Shown: positions 15,341 to 24,242, counted from the first letter of the stretch. The stretch: DNA of 57,354 bases from Rhodopirellula baltica (GCA_002901265.1 PPHI01000016.1:1-57354); one strand, 5' to 3'. A program made the numbers and translations. The notes: a model not told the origin generated them from the letters alone.

Positions 15341-16132
15341 GTGCTGAAAAATGTTTGCATTTGTGCGTTTTTACTAACTGGGCTTGTTGAAATTGGCCAT
15401 AGTGATGAGCGGTCACCAGTAGTTCCAGTTCGATATGAACGGAAGGAAGGTAAGAGATTTGTTTGTGCGCAGCCTTCTTCCCTTGCTCAGAAAGCTGGAG
15501 ATGCAACGCTATTCGTTGCAGGAACGAATGCGAGGATTAACAGCAACCAAACGGTATTCGGAGATGTTGAGTCGTTCGACCTCGAGGACGGATCTGTTGT
15601 CTATTTGACAAAGTTTTCGTCGGCATGGCTTTGCGATCGAGACAAGGTTGACTTGGTCGTTAAAACGAAATTGCGAGCAAAGTTCTGGCACTTTGATTTG
15701 GCAAGAAGGCGTCTTGTGCTTACCGCTGGTGTTGATGAACACTCTCGCGACTTCGCCGTGCGAATTGTTTTAGAGGATCAGAAATTAATGGGTGAGCTGA
15801 ACAAGCAACTCGCAAAAATTGATAACACTGAGCTAGGCAAGATCATTGCGGATGGGCAGATAGTGCCAATCTACGACGAAGCGGTTGGGTGCTTGAAGTT
15901 CACGGATGCAAATGGCGAACTTTTTGAACTGCCACTACCTCAAGGGAATGCGAAAAATCCAAGTCGGAATGCTTCTGTTTGGGTTCCGTTGCAGCGTCCG
16001 CTTCAGGTTGACGCCACCTATGAAGTGGATGGGACGCGCGGCAACCAAAGCGATGACACGAAGTCATCAGGCTGGATGCCCGCCACTCTTGACGACCGCG
16101 CATCTTTGGTGAATGCAGGACAGGCCAGATGA
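15341..16132 (+). CDS. Secreted hypothetical protein, candidate immunity partner of tip C
   Basis: 263 residues from the GTG at 15341, chosen because GGGAGG (15328-15333) sits seven bases upstream and the product then opens with a compact signal peptide (LKNVCICAFLLTGLVEIGHS). An ATG at 15308, overlapping the tip stop, is the alternative. No family recognised; the mature part is polar with a mixed alpha/beta pattern. Its stop codon (16130-16132) lies inside the third junction motif, so the recombination junction meets the coding end exactly; the true C-terminus may have been cut off or replaced there. Confidence 0.6.
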   Translation: MLKNVCICAFLLTGLVEIGHSDERSPVVPVRYERKEGKRFVCAQPSSLAQKAGDATLFVAGTNARINSNQTVFGDVESFDLEDGSVVYLTKFSSAWLCDRDKVDLVVKTKLRAKFWHFDLARRRLVLTAGVDEHSRDFAVRIVLEDQKLMGELNKQLAKIDNTELGKIIADGQIVPIYDEAVGCLKFTDANGELFELPLPQGNAKNPSRNASVWVPLQRPLQVDATYEVDGTRGNQSDDTKSSGWMPATLDDRASLVNAGQAR

Positions 16133-16574
16133 TGCCGCCCACAAAACACGACAAGGGCAAGTCAAATTGTCGGTAGCCGATCGCTCACGATTGCGATGTA
16201 GCGGCCTCAACACCGAACGGAAAGCTTGAATTGTTGGATCGGTTCGCACTCGCTGAGCCAAATTGAACATCAGTCTGCTAAAAACACGATGCTCGCATGG
16301 CAAGAAGAGAACGGGCGCGGACCCAACACCACTTGGCTCGGCGCCCAGGGAATGAGCTATTCTTGCAATGGTGATCCCTAGGCTGTCCGTCGGTGATAGC
16401 GAGTTGTAGCCCACGTACAGCATCGGCGATAGATACAAAAAGCGCGTGTTTTGCGGTGCGAGCTGCTGTACTAGCAGCCTTTGACTAGAATTGGTACTGG
16501 ACCTTGTTGGACTTAGACGACGCCTGAGACCTCGATAGAAAGCTTGAGAACCCAGCATCGGCTAAACAGGTGAA
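16128..16574 (+). repeat. RHS-tip cassette leader, copy 3
   Basis: Imperfect direct repeat of 13850-14300 with the same order of blocks: CCCACAAAACACGAC, GTCGGTAGCCGATCG, TGAGCTATTCTTGCAA, TAGCCCACGTACAGCATCGG, CCTTGTTGG and CATCGGCTAAAC. More diverged than copy 2. No gene seen in it. Confidence 0.75.
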
Positions 16575-16685
16575 ATGGTCGCGCTTAACCCATCCAGCCG
16601 AAAACCAACTTCCCCTACGATCGACCACGCCTCCGTCGTTCGCGCCGGCAATGGCGGGCGGTATTGCCATACAACCCGGAGCTAG
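16575..16685 (+). pseudogene. RHS tip leader whose core has been lost
   Basis: The frame reads MVALNPSSRKPTSPTIDHAS and later GGRYCHTTRS before a stop at 16683. It matches the leaders of tips A and C up to the first residues of the RHS core (GGRYYHRNQ), after which the whole core end is absent. A deletion has joined the leader to the sequence of the next gene. Confidence 0.65.
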
Positions 16686-16686
16686 A

Positions 16687-17091
16687 GTGGACGAACGAAT
16701 AATTTTCCTTCAAGAATTGTGTCAAAGAATAGGCATAGTTCGGAATTGCGCATTCGATTTGGTGTCCAGAGATGCCGACTGGGATTTGCGAGTTGGCCCT
16801 TTCCAATACTTTCGCATCATTCATTCAGAAGAACTCGCCGAAGGCCCTGTCCTTTGGTCGAGTGTCGTACTGACGGCACCTAAGACCCTGCTGAAAGAAC
16901 GATGCAGGCACATCCCAGTGACGCTGCTTCATTTCTTTGAGAATGGCGAAAGCATTGGCGGGGCGACAATTGACTGGAACTCCGCGAACACAATCTATGC
17001 GATTGATGAAATTGCATATCAGAGGAGGTTTGATCCTGACGATCGAAGTGTCAAGAAAGCCATGATGAAGATGAAACTGGCAAATGAATAA
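16687..17091 (+). CDS. Hypothetical protein left in a broken RHS cassette
   Basis: 134 residues from a GTG at 16687 (MDERIIFLQELCQRIGIVRN...), ending KKAMMKMKLANE. Soluble, with no signal peptide and no motif I know. It lies where a tip or immunity gene would be in the other cassettes and follows the truncated leader within two bases, so it may be the rest of a cassette gene. The 5' end is uncertain because of the upstream deletion. Confidence 0.45.
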   Translation: MDERIIFLQELCQRIGIVRNCAFDLVSRDADWDLRVGPFQYFRIIHSEELAEGPVLWSSVVLTAPKTLLKERCRHIPVTLLHFFENGESIGGATIDWNSANTIYAIDEIAYQRRFDPDDRSVKKAMMKMKLANE

Positions 17092-17101
17092 GAAATGAAA
17101 C

Positions 17102-17225
17102 GGTGTCAGCACTCTTGAATGGGGCGTTCAGCGGCGGACGCAGCACTTGACTGTTGAACCAGGGCAACTTCTGCCGCAACCAAAGGGGCGATTTGCCTTT
17201 CCGATTGATTAGTTTGGCGGCAACG
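17102..17225 (+). repeat. Dispersed repeat R, copy 2
   Basis: Starts GGTGTCAGCACTCTTGAA and follows the copy at 2112-2235 through CTTGACTGTTGAACC, CCGCAACCAAAGGGG and CCGATTGATTAGTTTGG. The flanks 17226-17560 hold no gene that I can support. Confidence 0.6.
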
Positions 17226-17559
17226 GTTACTACCGCCAATCAATAGGGTGTGATCCATCGGGCTCAGCGATGCGGACAATGTCCCTTCGGGTGAGTTTGT
17301 TTCGTCCATATCCGGCTCCGTTGTGTTCGCTCTCGTATCTCTCATGATTCATGCGTGCCTTGTCACAACCGATCACTCGTGGCGCGCAGGTCCCATCGCC
17401 GGCGTTTTACCTCAAGCCAGTCAGCACGGAAGAGGCGGGGAGGGAAAAATGAAAAACAGCAGTCGCGGAACTGCGAGAAGCAAAAACAAGGCCGCAAGAA
17501 TTCGACCGGGGATGCTTCTGTCGCGACGTTCGACTCAGTCCTCTGCACCGACAAACTCT

Positions 17560-17835
17560 CTGATGACGCCGAAGTCCATATCGTGGGCGTGCGAAGCAGT
17601 GATCGAAGGGTATGGATGTCGCGATGGGGAATTCGCACCGCCGGCCCCTCCGGGGCGAGCATTTCGTTGGGGTCGTAATCTCGGGGTTGCCACCCCGAGC
17701 TACCGACGCGGACTCCTCCGGAGTCAAGCCTGCCGCCGCTGAATGAACCCGCTTCAGGCAACGTGGCAGCTCGACTCGCGGACGGTTCGGAGAACCGAGC
17801 GACATTGTCGCTCAGCTCTCCGAGCTGATTGCGTC
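17560..17835. repeat. Multi-hairpin repeat P, copy 1
   Basis: About 275 bp with a chain of palindromes: CCCCTCCGGGG, CTCGGGGTTGCCACCCCGAG, GACTCCTCCGGAGTC, GGTTCGGAGAACC, GAGCGACATTGTCGCTC and AGCTCTCCGAGCT. The same chain recurs three times at 19846-20600. The density of short perfect stems suggests a structured nucleic acid. Frames across it on the minus strand (GVRVGSSGWQPRDYDP and similar) are shadows of the palindromes. Confidence 0.7.
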
Positions 17836-17928
17836 TCCAAGAGTGCAGAATCGAGTTCCACTTTCCAATATTCGTTGTGCCCCAGACATAGTTGTCGTTA
17901 TGAGGGAAAAGGTGTATATGAAGGCAAC

Positions 17929-18050
17929 AGTGTCAGTACTCTTAAATGGGGCTTCCATCTGCGGACGCACGTCTTGACTGCAGAACTCGATCATCTTCCG
18001 CCGCAACCAAAGGGGCGCATTGCCACTCTGACTGATTCGTTTGACGGGGA
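17929..18050 (+). repeat. Dispersed repeat R, copy 3
   Basis: Starts AGTGTCAGTACTCTTAAA and ends CTCTGACTGATTCGTTTGAC. It runs in frame into the next open frame, reading RIATLTDSFDG, which echoes the ALTDSSG of the RHS core. Confidence 0.6.
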
Positions 18051-18069
18051 GGGAGCTACGATTTCCGGG

Positions 18070-18396
18070 ATGATGGATGGAACCAGCTATTGCATCGATC
18101 CGGACTCTTGGGCTGCAGAGCGTGCTGCGGCGCTCGGATCAACGCCTGTAGTTATTGCGATTGATGATAAGATCGTCGCCAAATACGGTGGGCTAGCCAA
18201 TCTAAACGCTCCTCACGAGACACGTATCCCGGTCGAACACTTCGATTCGATTTCTCCTGATGGGGAATGGACGGTGCCATCCATCTTCCAGAAAAGCGAG
18301 TTGTATTTGAACCACGGCGCTCGCGGTACAATAAGCGGTCGCTGGGCCTCTGCCGCGATTAGCTGGCTCGTTCAGGATCGTGCAGCTGAGTTTTGA
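18070..18396 (+). CDS. Hypothetical protein, possible remnant
   Basis: 108 residues from ATG 18070 (MMDGTSYCIDPDSWAAERAA...), ending WLVQDRAAEF. No recognised family and no signal peptide. The frame continues upstream through repeat R, so it could be a tip tail whose RHS core is gone. The stretch 18397-18760 has only a weak open frame (18380-18658) that I do not accept as a gene. Confidence 0.35.
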   Translation: MMDGTSYCIDPDSWAAERAAALGSTPVVIAIDDKIVAKYGGLANLNAPHETRIPVEHFDSISPDGEWTVPSIFQKSELYLNHGARGTISGRWASAAISWLVQDRAAEF

Positions 18397-18760
18397 TCCA
18401 GCGGCGGCGCAGCGTGGTACCGAAGGCTTTCACTTTCATTCGGTGGCTGGTGCGTTGGCGATGGCTAGTTTGACCAGCGACAGGCTAGTCGAAGCAGGCC
18501 GCCGCGATTACTTGGCCGCAATGTTACTGCCGGCCTGTTTGACTTGCGTGCTCTTGCATCGATTCTGGGCTGCCGATGCACGAGGCCTTGCCGAAGAACT
18601 TGGGCCAGTGCCAAACCAAGACCCAGCGGCAGCGCGGTCTGCGTGGAACTGTATCTAGCCAAGTACTTGAAAAATTCAAAATAGTCTCTCTGTCGGACGG
18701 TGGATCAAGCCATTAAGCGACGGCAGTTCAATGCGGGGTGCGGCATAGGAGAACGAATCA

Positions 18761-19255
18761 GTGCGCAAAACATCAACTGACGAATTCAGAGAACTCGTTG
18801 TGTCAATCTGTCAACAGTCATCCGACAATTTGGATTCATCCAATGATGACTTGGAAAAGGCCAAGGTTCTGTTTGTTGCGGAATGGCTGCTCTCCCGAAA
18901 TGCTGACAAGGATACCTCTACCCTGCTAGACGATTTACGAGACGGATTAGCTCTTGACCTGCAGCTTGACATGCTCGACCCTCACCGCTTTGAACAGCTC
19001 AGTAGCCGGCTTCGGTGGCTTTTGCCACAGTTGTCGCCAGCCGGTCATGTCGCTGATTTTGTTGTACACGAACTATTCTCTCGCGCGGTAGCAGCGTATC
19101 ACAACTCCGGGAATTTGCGTTGCGAGCCAATAATTAAGCTTATTTGGGAACTGCAACGGTTGTCGCCTTGGATTGTCGAGGGTGCTTATTTGTTACATCC
19201 ACAGCTTATCGATGAACATCGTGAAACCTATCGAGAGTCGATTGACCGTTCCTGA
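18761..19255 (+). CDS. Hypothetical cytoplasmic protein
   Basis: 164 residues from GTG 18761, with AGGAG at 18747-18751 nine bases upstream. Helix-rich and acidic, with no signal peptide, membrane segment or known motif. The good ribosome site and normal amino-acid composition argue for a real gene. It sits between repeats in the accessory region and may be cargo of a cassette. Confidence 0.55.
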   Translation: MRKTSTDEFRELVVSICQQSSDNLDSSNDDLEKAKVLFVAEWLLSRNADKDTSTLLDDLRDGLALDLQLDMLDPHRFEQLSSRLRWLLPQLSPAGHVADFVVHELFSRAVAAYHNSGNLRCEPIIKLIWELQRLSPWIVEGAYLLHPQLIDEHRETYRESIDRS

Positions 19256-19397
19256 CAGAACTGATGCGACAGATTGCGGCAGCAGCGCAGGGCAGCATTA
19301 CGGTCTGGAAAACATGTAGAAATATTTTTTCGGCTCCGTCGAAATCGGTTCGTTGAAGTTCGGTGCACATTTCAAGAGAGCGGTGGTTGCACCTACA

Positions 19398-19583
19398 ATG
19401 AAGCTAAACTTGCAGACAACTTTGTTTCTAGGATTCACATTACTTTGCAGCACGTCTGCAAGATCCCAGGATACGGTTCGGGCACGGATTGTCAGTCAGG
19501 TTGAGATCAATCTCAGTAACAGGCTTGAGCGCAAAGTCAAAGAGGGCACCTTCACTTGGAGCACTGGATTAAAAAGGGGATAG
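19398..19583 (+). CDS. Short secreted protein, probably truncated
   Basis: 61 residues from ATG 19398: signal peptide (LNLQTTLFLGFTLLCSTSARS, cleavage before QDT) and then only about 38 residues. Too short for most secreted proteins and followed by repeat DNA, so perhaps the 5' end of a broken gene. Confidence 0.35.
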   Translation: MKLNLQTTLFLGFTLLCSTSARSQDTVRARIVSQVEINLSNRLERKVKEGTFTWSTGLKRG

Positions 19584-19845
19584 CCCGACTTTTCAGAAGG
19601 CAATGAAAACGTTTCGGGCACCGAGAATGTGGATTAGGTAATTCGCTGGTGCACTTCCGATGTTGAAGAATGCGGCGGACGAACGATTGGAACGCACAAC
19701 CGAGTGGATGCCTGGCGCAACTGCCTAGCTCGTTGTGATAGGCAGACGCGGGGGGAAAGGTTGTCTTGCGAGTGAAACGGGAAGATTGATGGTGCCGTCG
19801 ACCTAACGTATGTCTCGGGCCGGACAGACCGGATCTCGACAAGCA

Positions 19846-20600
19846 TCCTGATGACGCCGAAGTCCATACCGTAGGCACGCGAAGAAGTGATTGGCGGGCT
19901 TGATTTCGAGTTGGTGAATTTGCACCGCCGGCCCCTCCGGGGCGAGTATGTGGTTCGCGTCGCAATCTCGGGGTTGCCACCCCGAGCTACTGACGCGGAC
20001 TCCTCCGGAGTCAAATGCGCCGCTGAATGACCCCACTTCAGGCAACGTGGCAGCTCGACTCGCGGACGGTTCGGAGAACCGAGCGACATTGTCGCTCAGC
20101 TCTCCGAGCTGATTGCGTGCCTTGCTAGAACCGATCACACGGATGGCAGCGAAGTCTACCCCGAAGGCGTGCGCAGCTATGACCGGGGTGTTTGATTCGA
20201 GTTGGGGAATTCGCACCGACGGCCCCTCCGGGGCGAGCATTTCGTTGGGGTCGTAATCTCGAGGTTGCCACCCCGAGCTACCGACGCGGACTCCTCGGGA
20301 GTCAAAACTGCCGCCGCTGAATGAGCCTGCTTCAGGTAGTGCGGAAACGCTTGGTAGCTCGATGCGCATACGGTTCGGAGAACCGAGCGACATTGTCATT
20401 CAGCTCTCCGAGCTGATGGCGTGCCTTGCTAGAACCGATCACACGGATGGCGACGAAGTCTACCCCGAAGGCGTGCGCAGCTATGACCGGGGTGTTTGAT
20501 TCGAGTTGGTGAGTTCGCAACGTCTGCCCCGACGGGGCGAGCATTTCGCAGGACTCGCAAGCTGATTTGAGCAGCCCCCCGGTAGAACGCCGGAGACTCA
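19846..20600. repeat. Multi-hairpin repeat P, copies 2-4 in tandem
   Basis: Copy 2 is about 19846-20118, copy 3 about 20140-20422, copy 4 is partial, about 20448-20600. Each has the palindrome chain of 17560-17835. Copy 2 keeps all stems; copy 3 has damage in the CTCGGGG and GAGCGAC stems; copy 4 keeps only the first part. The stretch 19584-19845 before it has no supported gene. Confidence 0.7.
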
Positions 20601-21079
20601 AACATTGGAAGCTGCCAGTGGATCGCTAATGAACACTCGATTATTGCGGTCCGCTACCCGCCATTAACACCGTCCGAGCGGAGCGGGTGAACCGCCTCGA
20701 AATTCTCATTCAAATCGCACTCTTCGTCTGGCGATAGCACTTGCGGCAACCCAGCTTTTCACGCCGCACTACAACGCATTGTGTTTCTTTTCCGTGAATT
20801 TACGAGTTTTCAACACGGTGCACAGTTTGTGTGCGTCTTTGCTTGAATGCTGATCACATATTCAGCATGACAGCAAAAGAAGCATTCACAGGGCGGAAAA
20901 CCCACGGAGTGCCTATGGTGGAGATTTCCACCAAGCCGGTTTTCAGGGTGACTACAAAAAGCGAGGCTCATTTTTGCCAGAGGGGCGAGGTGGCACTGGC
21001 ACAGCGTTCGCTTTTTACTACCCCGGAAACCCAAACAAACCATTCAATCCAAACTGATTTGAGAATTGAGGAGTTAACC
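20601..21079. other. Gene-less stretch before small membrane protein gene
   Basis: About 480 bp. I see no gene; the frame starting at 20831 is an N-terminal run-through of the small protein that starts at 21080. The stretch probably holds its promoter. Confidence 0.4.
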
Positions 21080-21262
21080 ATGCTTGGAGCAACTTTCGTC
21101 TGTTTCGCAATCGCTTCGATCACCGGCATTCTTGGTTTCAGCAACCTTTCGATGTTCGCCACGGTGATCTCAAACGTCCTGCTGGCTGTATTCTTGATGC
21201 AATTTGCGACCGAGCGAATGGTCGGAAAGATCAAGCCACAGACCAAGCACACCGACCGCTAG
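21080..21262 (+). CDS. Small membrane protein, DUF1328-like
   Basis: 60 residues. Start at ATG 21080 because GAGGAG (21068-21073) lies six bases upstream. Two hydrophobic segments (residues about 3-21 and 25-44) around GILGFSNLS, then a short basic tail. Length and the pattern ML..A..F..IA.I.GILGF..... resemble the DUF1328/UPF0391 family of small inner-membrane proteins of unknown function. Identification is by pattern only. Confidence 0.6.
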   Translation: MLGATFVCFAIASITGILGFSNLSMFATVISNVLLAVFLMQFATERMVGKIKPQTKHTDR

Positions 21263-21369
21263 TCGGCTCACAAGAGGGCTCTGCCCGCTAGTCGGCTGAC
21301 AAGAAGGCGCGATCGCAAGCCGTGAATAGCTAATCGCGGTTTCAGCGATGAGACGAGCGCACCGGCCCG

Positions 21370-22614
21370 CTACTGGCCGAGCAACCTGCTGTTTTCATCA
21401 ATCCAAGTCTCCAACGATCGGTAGACTTGGTCAAATGAATGAGCCGTGATACGGCGATCCGAATGCGAGTTCCCGGATCGAGCGCGGGGTAGCGTCACAC
21501 GAATCGCAGGCCCCGACGGCGGGTGAGGTTCAATACGAAGCTTTCCACCCAAGTGATGTGCGATCAGAAACGCACTGAGCAAATCCATATCCATTCCGAT
21601 CGGCCACTGGCGAATCGGGACCACCGCCGAGAAAAACGAGGCGAGTTGATCTTGGTCAAGTGACCGAAACATGCCTTTGATTTCGAGACACGCGTCGCTG
21701 CCGCGCGGGGACACGGTCACCGTCAACTTAGTTGGTTGGTCCTGTACATCAGCCATGCGCCGAATCAACACTTCGATCAGTTGTCGAAGCATACCTTCGT
21801 CTGATTCAATCGTCATCGGCGATTCGGCCGCCACAGCGACATCGACGTCGTCATCAACCATCTCACGCGCACTGCGTCCGGCGACCGCCTCGGCAATGTT
21901 TGCCAGGTCTACATCGCCTTCCCAGCCAGTCGACGTCGAAACCGTTTCCCGAAGCAGCTGGTCAATGGTAGTAACCATTTGCAACGCTTCTTTTTTGGCA
22001 ACGGCTGCCACATTGAGTTCCGCCAATTCGTCCATCTGGACCTGCAAGCGGTGCTCGATCGGTGACTGCTGCATGTAACTTTCGAACGCGCCCCAAGAAT
22101 CACCGAGTTGGTGACCGAACGCGGCAATCGCAGTCGCGAGTCCACGGACACGATCCATCACGATCAGCCGATGAAACACGCTCAGTTTTTCTTCGAGTAG
22201 TTTTTCGCGTTGCACGATCAATTCGTGGAAATCGATTGCGCGTTTCAGCGTCCCGATCATTTCGCCTTCGTCGATCGGTTTCGTCAGATAACGAAACGCC
22301 CCCCCTTCGTTGACCGCTTGAACCGCGTAATCCAATTGCGTGTACGCAGTAACGAGAATCCGAACAATATGGGGATACCGATGACGCACACGTTCCATCA
22401 GATCGACACCGCTGACTTCGCCCATCCGTTGATCAGTGACCAAGACGGCAATCTTTTCAGAATGGGCTTGAACGTATTCCCAACCCTCTTCGCCACTCGC
22501 CGCCGTATCGATTCGAAAATCGTCACCGAACAGCTGTTCGAAATATTTCAGCGCGGTCGTTTCATCGTCGACGTAAAGGACAAGCTTGTCTTCCGTCGGC
22601 AACTGGATGTTCAT
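21370..22614 (-). CDS. Response regulator with kinase-like C-terminus (PhcR/PhcQ-like)
   Basis: 414 residues. Receiver domain at residues 10-130: acidic pair in LYVDDE, phosphorylation site Asp in LVTDQRM (about 61), TAYTQ and the Lys of LTKPID. A linker follows, then a region (about 160-385) with the layout of a histidine kinase but without convincing ATP-binding boxes (it has MLRQLIEVLIRRM and RVTLPRARS). A receiver joined to a kinase-like output, with LKYFEQLFG and VSGVDLMERVR, is typical of PhcR and PhcQ of the Ralstonia phcBSRQ quorum-sensing operon. It would relay the state of the upstream sensor kinase to targets outside the window. It is the last gene of the minus-strand unit, 149 bp after the kinase gene, with an own candidate promoter in the gap. 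Confidence 0.8.
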   Translation of the reverse strand: MNIQLPTEDKLVLYVDDETTALKYFEQLFGDDFRIDTAASGEEGWEYVQAHSEKIAVLVTDQRMGEVSGVDLMERVRHRYPHIVRILVTAYTQLDYAVQAVNEGGAFRYLTKPIDEGEMIGTLKRAIDFHELIVQREKLLEEKLSVFHRLIVMDRVRGLATAIAAFGHQLGDSWGAFESYMQQSPIEHRLQVQMDELAELNVAAVAKKEALQMVTTIDQLLRETVSTSTGWEGDVDLANIAEAVAGRSAREMVDDDVDVAVAAESPMTIESDEGMLRQLIEVLIRRMADVQDQPTKLTVTVSPRGSDACLEIKGMFRSLDQDQLASFFSAVVPIRQWPIGMDMDLLSAFLIAHHLGGKLRIEPHPPSGPAIRVTLPRARSGNSHSDRRITAHSFDQVYRSLETWIDENSRLLGQ

Positions 22615-22690
22615 AAGGAGATGCGTCTAGACGAAGTAAAATGAAGAGTCGTAAGTTGCTAGTGTATTCTTTAATACCTAGCGTGATCAC

Positions 22691-22728
22691 TGTGTTAAAC
22701 ACACTGTGTCAAATTGTCATTTTTGACA
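22691..22728 (-). promoter_or_regulatory. Inverted repeats and possible promoter before the response regulator
   Basis: In the 149-bp gap are the palindrome TGTGTT-A-AACACA (22691-22703) and TGTCA-TTTT-TGACA (22715-22728). On the minus strand TTGACA next to the first palindrome could be a -35 element. A regulator site that separately controls the response regulator is a reasonable guess. Confidence 0.35.
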
Positions 22729-22763
22729 TTCGACAATCGAGCAACGCGGACGAACACTGGCTA

Positions 22764-24242
22764 CTATCGCGAGGTCGATGCCATATCGCTTGGCAGAATC
22801 GTTTGGGAAGTCGACTTCGCCCCATCCCGGGATGACACGGCAGTGGCTGCAAGTGGCAAATCGAACGTCACTTTTGTACCGACGCCAAGATTGCTATCGA
22901 ACCGGATCGTACCTCCATGAGCAGATACGATTGTCTCACAGATCCCCAGCCCCAGCCCTAATCCCTCACCTACGTGGGAGGTGTAATACGGCTTGATTGC
23001 CTGTTCAATCTGTTCGTCAGACATCCCAACGCCTTCATCAGCAACGGTGACCAACACGCGCGGACCGTCGACTTCGGCCGAGACATAGATTTGCTTCTTT
23101 CTTGTTTCGCTTGACTGGGATCGCTGACCACTCAGCCCTGGTACCGGCGGCTGGTCTTTGTCTCGATCGCGGATCGCGCGTTCCCCGTTGTGAATCAAGT
23201 TCAACAACACTTGAACGATCTGGCTTTGTGCGGCACTGACGATCACACGCAGCGACGGTTCGTCCAACTGTACTCGCCCGTCGGGAAGTTCGTGTGTTAA
23301 AAAACGTATCGCGGTTTCGACTGCATCGATTAGCAAGATATCTGACTTAACGGCTAGCTGCTCAGGATGAGCAAAGGTCCGCAGGTCAGTCACGATGTGG
23401 CTGATCCGCGTTACCCCCTCCTCGATATCGGCGATCGTTTCACTCGGATCGCCACCCTTCGCCAATCGTTTTTTTAGGACCTTGATCGCCATTAACGAGT
23501 AATTGACGGGGTTGTTGATCTCGTGCAGCAACCCTGCCGCGACCCCAGCAATCGCCCGCATCTTTTCACTGTGGACCAACTGTTGTTCGGTGTCTTGTAG
23601 TTGCAGGATCGACTCACGACGTTGACGCTCTTTTTCGATCAAATCCTGCTGCAAGCAGTAAGCCTCAAACCGATTTTTTCGATAGGTGTAGCAAACCGTC
23701 ACACAAGCGGCGCTGCTTACCGAGAGAAAGAATATTCCTTCGATGGCGACATCCGTTGCTAGAACTGACAATCCGTTGTTCGCCACTAGCGTCCCCGCAT
23801 AGACGGCAATCAATGAAAAGCAGCAGATCAGTGATTCGACCGCACTAAAGCCCAGCATTTGCACGATGATCATCAGCAAAATCAGGCCAAAGTAATACCG
23901 TGATTGCCCCGCGTCTGTCGCGTGCATCATCCAGCACATGAACGCGCCGGGAATAAAGACCAAGAGAAAACTGACCGGTGAAAACCATCTTCCGGCCGAC
24001 CAATGTCGCCTTGTCATCAGCCCCGCGACAAGAAGCGTTGTGGCGATCAGTCGTCCCACCAATAAACTGGTGAATGCGTCAGGATACAAAAACCAATCCA
24101 GCACGGCGCCGGCTGGCATCAAGACTGAGCCAAGGGTTAGTCCGATGTCTGCCCAATAGCATCGGTTGAGGCGTTCGGCACTGACGAAGGCTTCGTGATC
24201 GCTGGGCTTCCCATAGTCACGAATCACCGAATTTACGCTCAT
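22764..24242 (-). CDS. Membrane sensor histidine kinase (PhcS-like)
   Basis: 492 residues. Residues about 30-190 form five or six membrane segments. A coiled linker (IEKERQRRESILQLQDTEQQ) leads to the kinase core: H-box AAGLLHEINNPVNYS with the phosphorylated His near 240, N-box LLNLIHNGERAI, G1 VADEGVGMSDEQ, and G2 GLGLGLGICETI. It autophosphorylates on a membrane or diffusible signal and passes the phosphate to the receiver encoded next. The gene overlaps the end of the methyltransferase gene by four bases (ATGA), so the two are translationally coupled. In Ralstonia the sensor of 3-hydroxy fatty acid methyl esters, PhcS, is encoded right after the methyltransferase PhcB, the same order as here. 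Confidence 0.85.
   Translation of the reverse strand: MSVNSVIRDYGKPSDHEAFVSAERLNRCYWADIGLTLGSVLMPAGAVLDWFLYPDAFTSLLVGRLIATTLLVAGLMTRRHWSAGRWFSPVSFLLVFIPGAFMCWMMHATDAGQSRYYFGLILLMIIVQMLGFSAVESLICCFSLIAVYAGTLVANNGLSVLATDVAIEGIFFLSVSSAACVTVCYTYRKNRFEAYCLQQDLIEKERQRRESILQLQDTEQQLVHSEKMRAIAGVAAGLLHEINNPVNYSLMAIKVLKKRLAKGGDPSETIADIEEGVTRISHIVTDLRTFAHPEQLAVKSDILLIDAVETAIRFLTHELPDGRVQLDEPSLRVIVSAAQSQIVQVLLNLIHNGERAIRDRDKDQPPVPGLSGQRSQSSETRKKQIYVSAEVDGPRVLVTVADEGVGMSDEQIEQAIKPYYTSHVGEGLGLGLGICETIVSAHGGTIRFDSNLGVGTKVTFDLPLAATAVSSRDGAKSTSQTILPSDMASTSR

Noticed and set aside
18380..18658. 92-codon plus-strand frame starting with GTG
   Set aside because: No ribosome site and overlaps the end of the preceding open frame; composition not convincing.
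19803..20399. 198-codon minus-strand frame with GSSGWQPRDYDPNE-like repeats
   Set aside because: Made of translated palindromes of repeat P; no start signal and no protein family.
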